A DNA stretch of 64,000 nt from Blastocatellia bacterium AA13 (lineage in GTDB: Bacteria; Acidobacteriota; Blastocatellia; UBA7656), in contig QHVH01000014.1 in NCBI GenBank assembly GCA_003222245.1, positions 62,001-126,000 on the forward strand. The letters are read 5' to 3'. The position numbers and the translations under genes are program-made. This document shows, piece by piece, positions 63,075 to 64,000 of this stretch. The stretch's first letter is position 1. Every line of letters starts with the position of its first letter. The notes beneath the pieces were generated by a model that had not been told where the DNA came from, ran no database searches, and saw nothing but the letters and a program-made list of their open reading frames with translations.

Positions 63075-64000
63075 ATGAAGCTCCGTTTAATCCTGTCTGG
63101 AATCTTGATCGCTGTGTGTGCCGGTACGGTCATTTCCTCGGCTTTCACACAGAACACAGCCTCCGCACAGAACACCGCGTCCGCACAGAACACCACCTCC
63201 ACACTCCCAAAGTTAAGCCGCGAACAACTGGCCGAGGACTTCCAGGTCGCTCGACGCGCGTTGGAGGAAGGTCACAGCGGAATCTATCGTTACACTTCGA
63301 AGGCGGAGATGGATCGAGTATTCGACACCGCCGCAAAGTCGCTGGACCATTCGATGGATGCGCTCGAATTCTATCGAGTCCTCGCGCCCGCCGTGGCGGC
63401 TATCAAATGCGGTCACACCAATGTGAGCGCTCCGGAGGCCGTGAGAAAAGACATCAATAATACTCTGGCGGTCCTTCCGTTTCAGGTTCGCGTGCTCAAC
63501 AAACAGGCATTCATCTTTCGCGACTTCTCCGATCTCTCCAACCCGGAAAACAAGCAGGGCGCGCTGGCCGGACGATTGATTCGCTCGATCAATGGAGTAC
63601 CGGCGTCAAAGATACTCGCCGTGATGATGGCAGCGGTGCCCGCCGATGGTGATGTGCAGAGCTCGCGGGAGTTTCGCCTCAGCGGCTGGACCTTCAACAA
63701 CTATCTCGTCACCCTTCTCGGAATCAGCGGCCCCTACGAGTTGGTTCTGGTAGGCGCCGACAAAAAGGAACAGAAGCTGAAGGTCAATGGAGTGGAACTG
63801 CCAAAGCTGCAGCAGGCGTCGAAAACGCGATTCCCTCAAGACCAGGGCCTGGAGCGCGGCGCTGACCTGAAGTTCTATGATGACGGCCGCATCGCCAAAA
63901 TCGCGATCTATCATTTTGGCGGCTATGCTGATCCGGAGAAGAAGCAGGACTTTCGCGACTTCTATAAGGAGTCCTTTGAAGCAATTCATTCGAAGGGCGC
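63075..64000 (+). CDS. N-terminal part of a secreted S41-type peptidase-like protein, cut by the window edge
   Basis: ATG 63075 with GAGG upstream opens a frame still open at 64000 (308 codons). It starts with a signal peptide (MKLRLILSGILIAVCAGTVIS) and three Gln-Asn-Thr repeats (QNTASAQNTASAQNTT). The following region (SREQLAEDFQVARRALEEG, RVLAPAVAAIKCGHTN, LAGRLIRSINGVPASKIL) matches the N-terminal domain often found ahead of S41 (C-terminal-processing-like) peptidase domains, with SINGVPASKIL resembling a PDZ-type segment. The catalytic domain lies beyond the window, so the assignment depends on this region only. Confidence 0.75.
   Translation, partial: MKLRLILSGILIAVCAGTVISSAFTQNTASAQNTASAQNTTSTLPKLSREQLAEDFQVARRALEEGHSGIYRYTSKAEMDRVFDTAAKSLDHSMDALEFYRVLAPAVAAIKCGHTNVSAPEAVRKDINNTLAVLPFQVRVLNKQAFIFRDFSDLSNPENKQGALAGRLIRSINGVPASKILAVMMAAVPADGDVQSSREFRLSGWTFNNYLVTLLGISGPYELVLVGADKKEQKLKVNGVELPKLQQASKTRFPQDQGLERGADLKFYDDGRIAKIAIYHFGGYADPEKKQDFRDFYKESFEAIHSKG

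Overview
The window reads as chromosomal DNA of a GC-rich soil-type bacterium, most likely an acidobacterium (class Blastocatellia or close). That placement is an inference from gene style: many secreted S9, S33 and S41 hydrolases, a PhoD remnant, and intergenic CAACCCC..GGGGTTG and GGCCTGAAAGGCC repeat families. No rRNA or tRNA gene, CRISPR array or intact mobile element was seen.

Region 1 (1-2205) holds two alpha/beta hydrolases and the edge of a secreted protein. Region 2 (2392-31747, all on the minus strand) is a biosynthetic cluster of about 29 kb. Read in transcription order it carries a helical protein, a C-A-T peptide synthetase with a serine-like A-domain code, a free condensation domain, a stand-alone adenylation enzyme, a methyltransferase, a GNAT enzyme, a Glu/Leu-type dehydrogenase, an alpha/beta hydrolase with a Cys nucleophile (SyrC/CmaE type), a flavin halogenase-like enzyme, a free carrier protein, an Fe/2-oxoglutarate halogenase with the diagnostic H-Q-A facial motif (SyrB2 type), a half-C/dead-A/T protein, a C-A-T protein with a proline-like code, an ACC-synthase-like aminotransferase, a cysteine-synthase-like enzyme, a B12 radical SAM enzyme of the RiPP type, a 71-residue protein, a second GNAT enzyme, TfuA and YcaO. 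The most economical reading is that an amino acid is activated by the stand-alone A domain, held on the free carrier, chlorinated, and moved by the Cys hydrolase onto the carrier of the module whose own A domain is degenerate. RiPP-type thioamide/C-methyl enzymes lie in the same gene run, which is unusual.

Region 3 (31927-49945, minus) is a tight four-gene operon: a 439-aa protein, an 1100-aa beta-rich protein, a DNase-I-fold (EEP) enzyme and a giant 4031-aa protein with about 20 degenerate LysM-like repeats. None has a recognisable signal peptide. I do not recognise this system, and it is the best candidate for something undescribed.

Region 4 (49946-64000) is mixed accessory and housekeeping DNA: intergenic tandem repeats, a TIR-NB-ARC-TPR protein (probable immune NLR-like protein), a DUF488 protein, a secreted Cys-rich protein, a frameshifted PhoD fragment, a 21-bp heptad-coding repeat tract, a zeta-toxin-like kinase with a 3' frameshift plus its small partner, an S9 peptidase, a repeat-filled gap, an SGNH hydrolase with a 326-aa partner, and the start of an S41-type protein running off the right edge.
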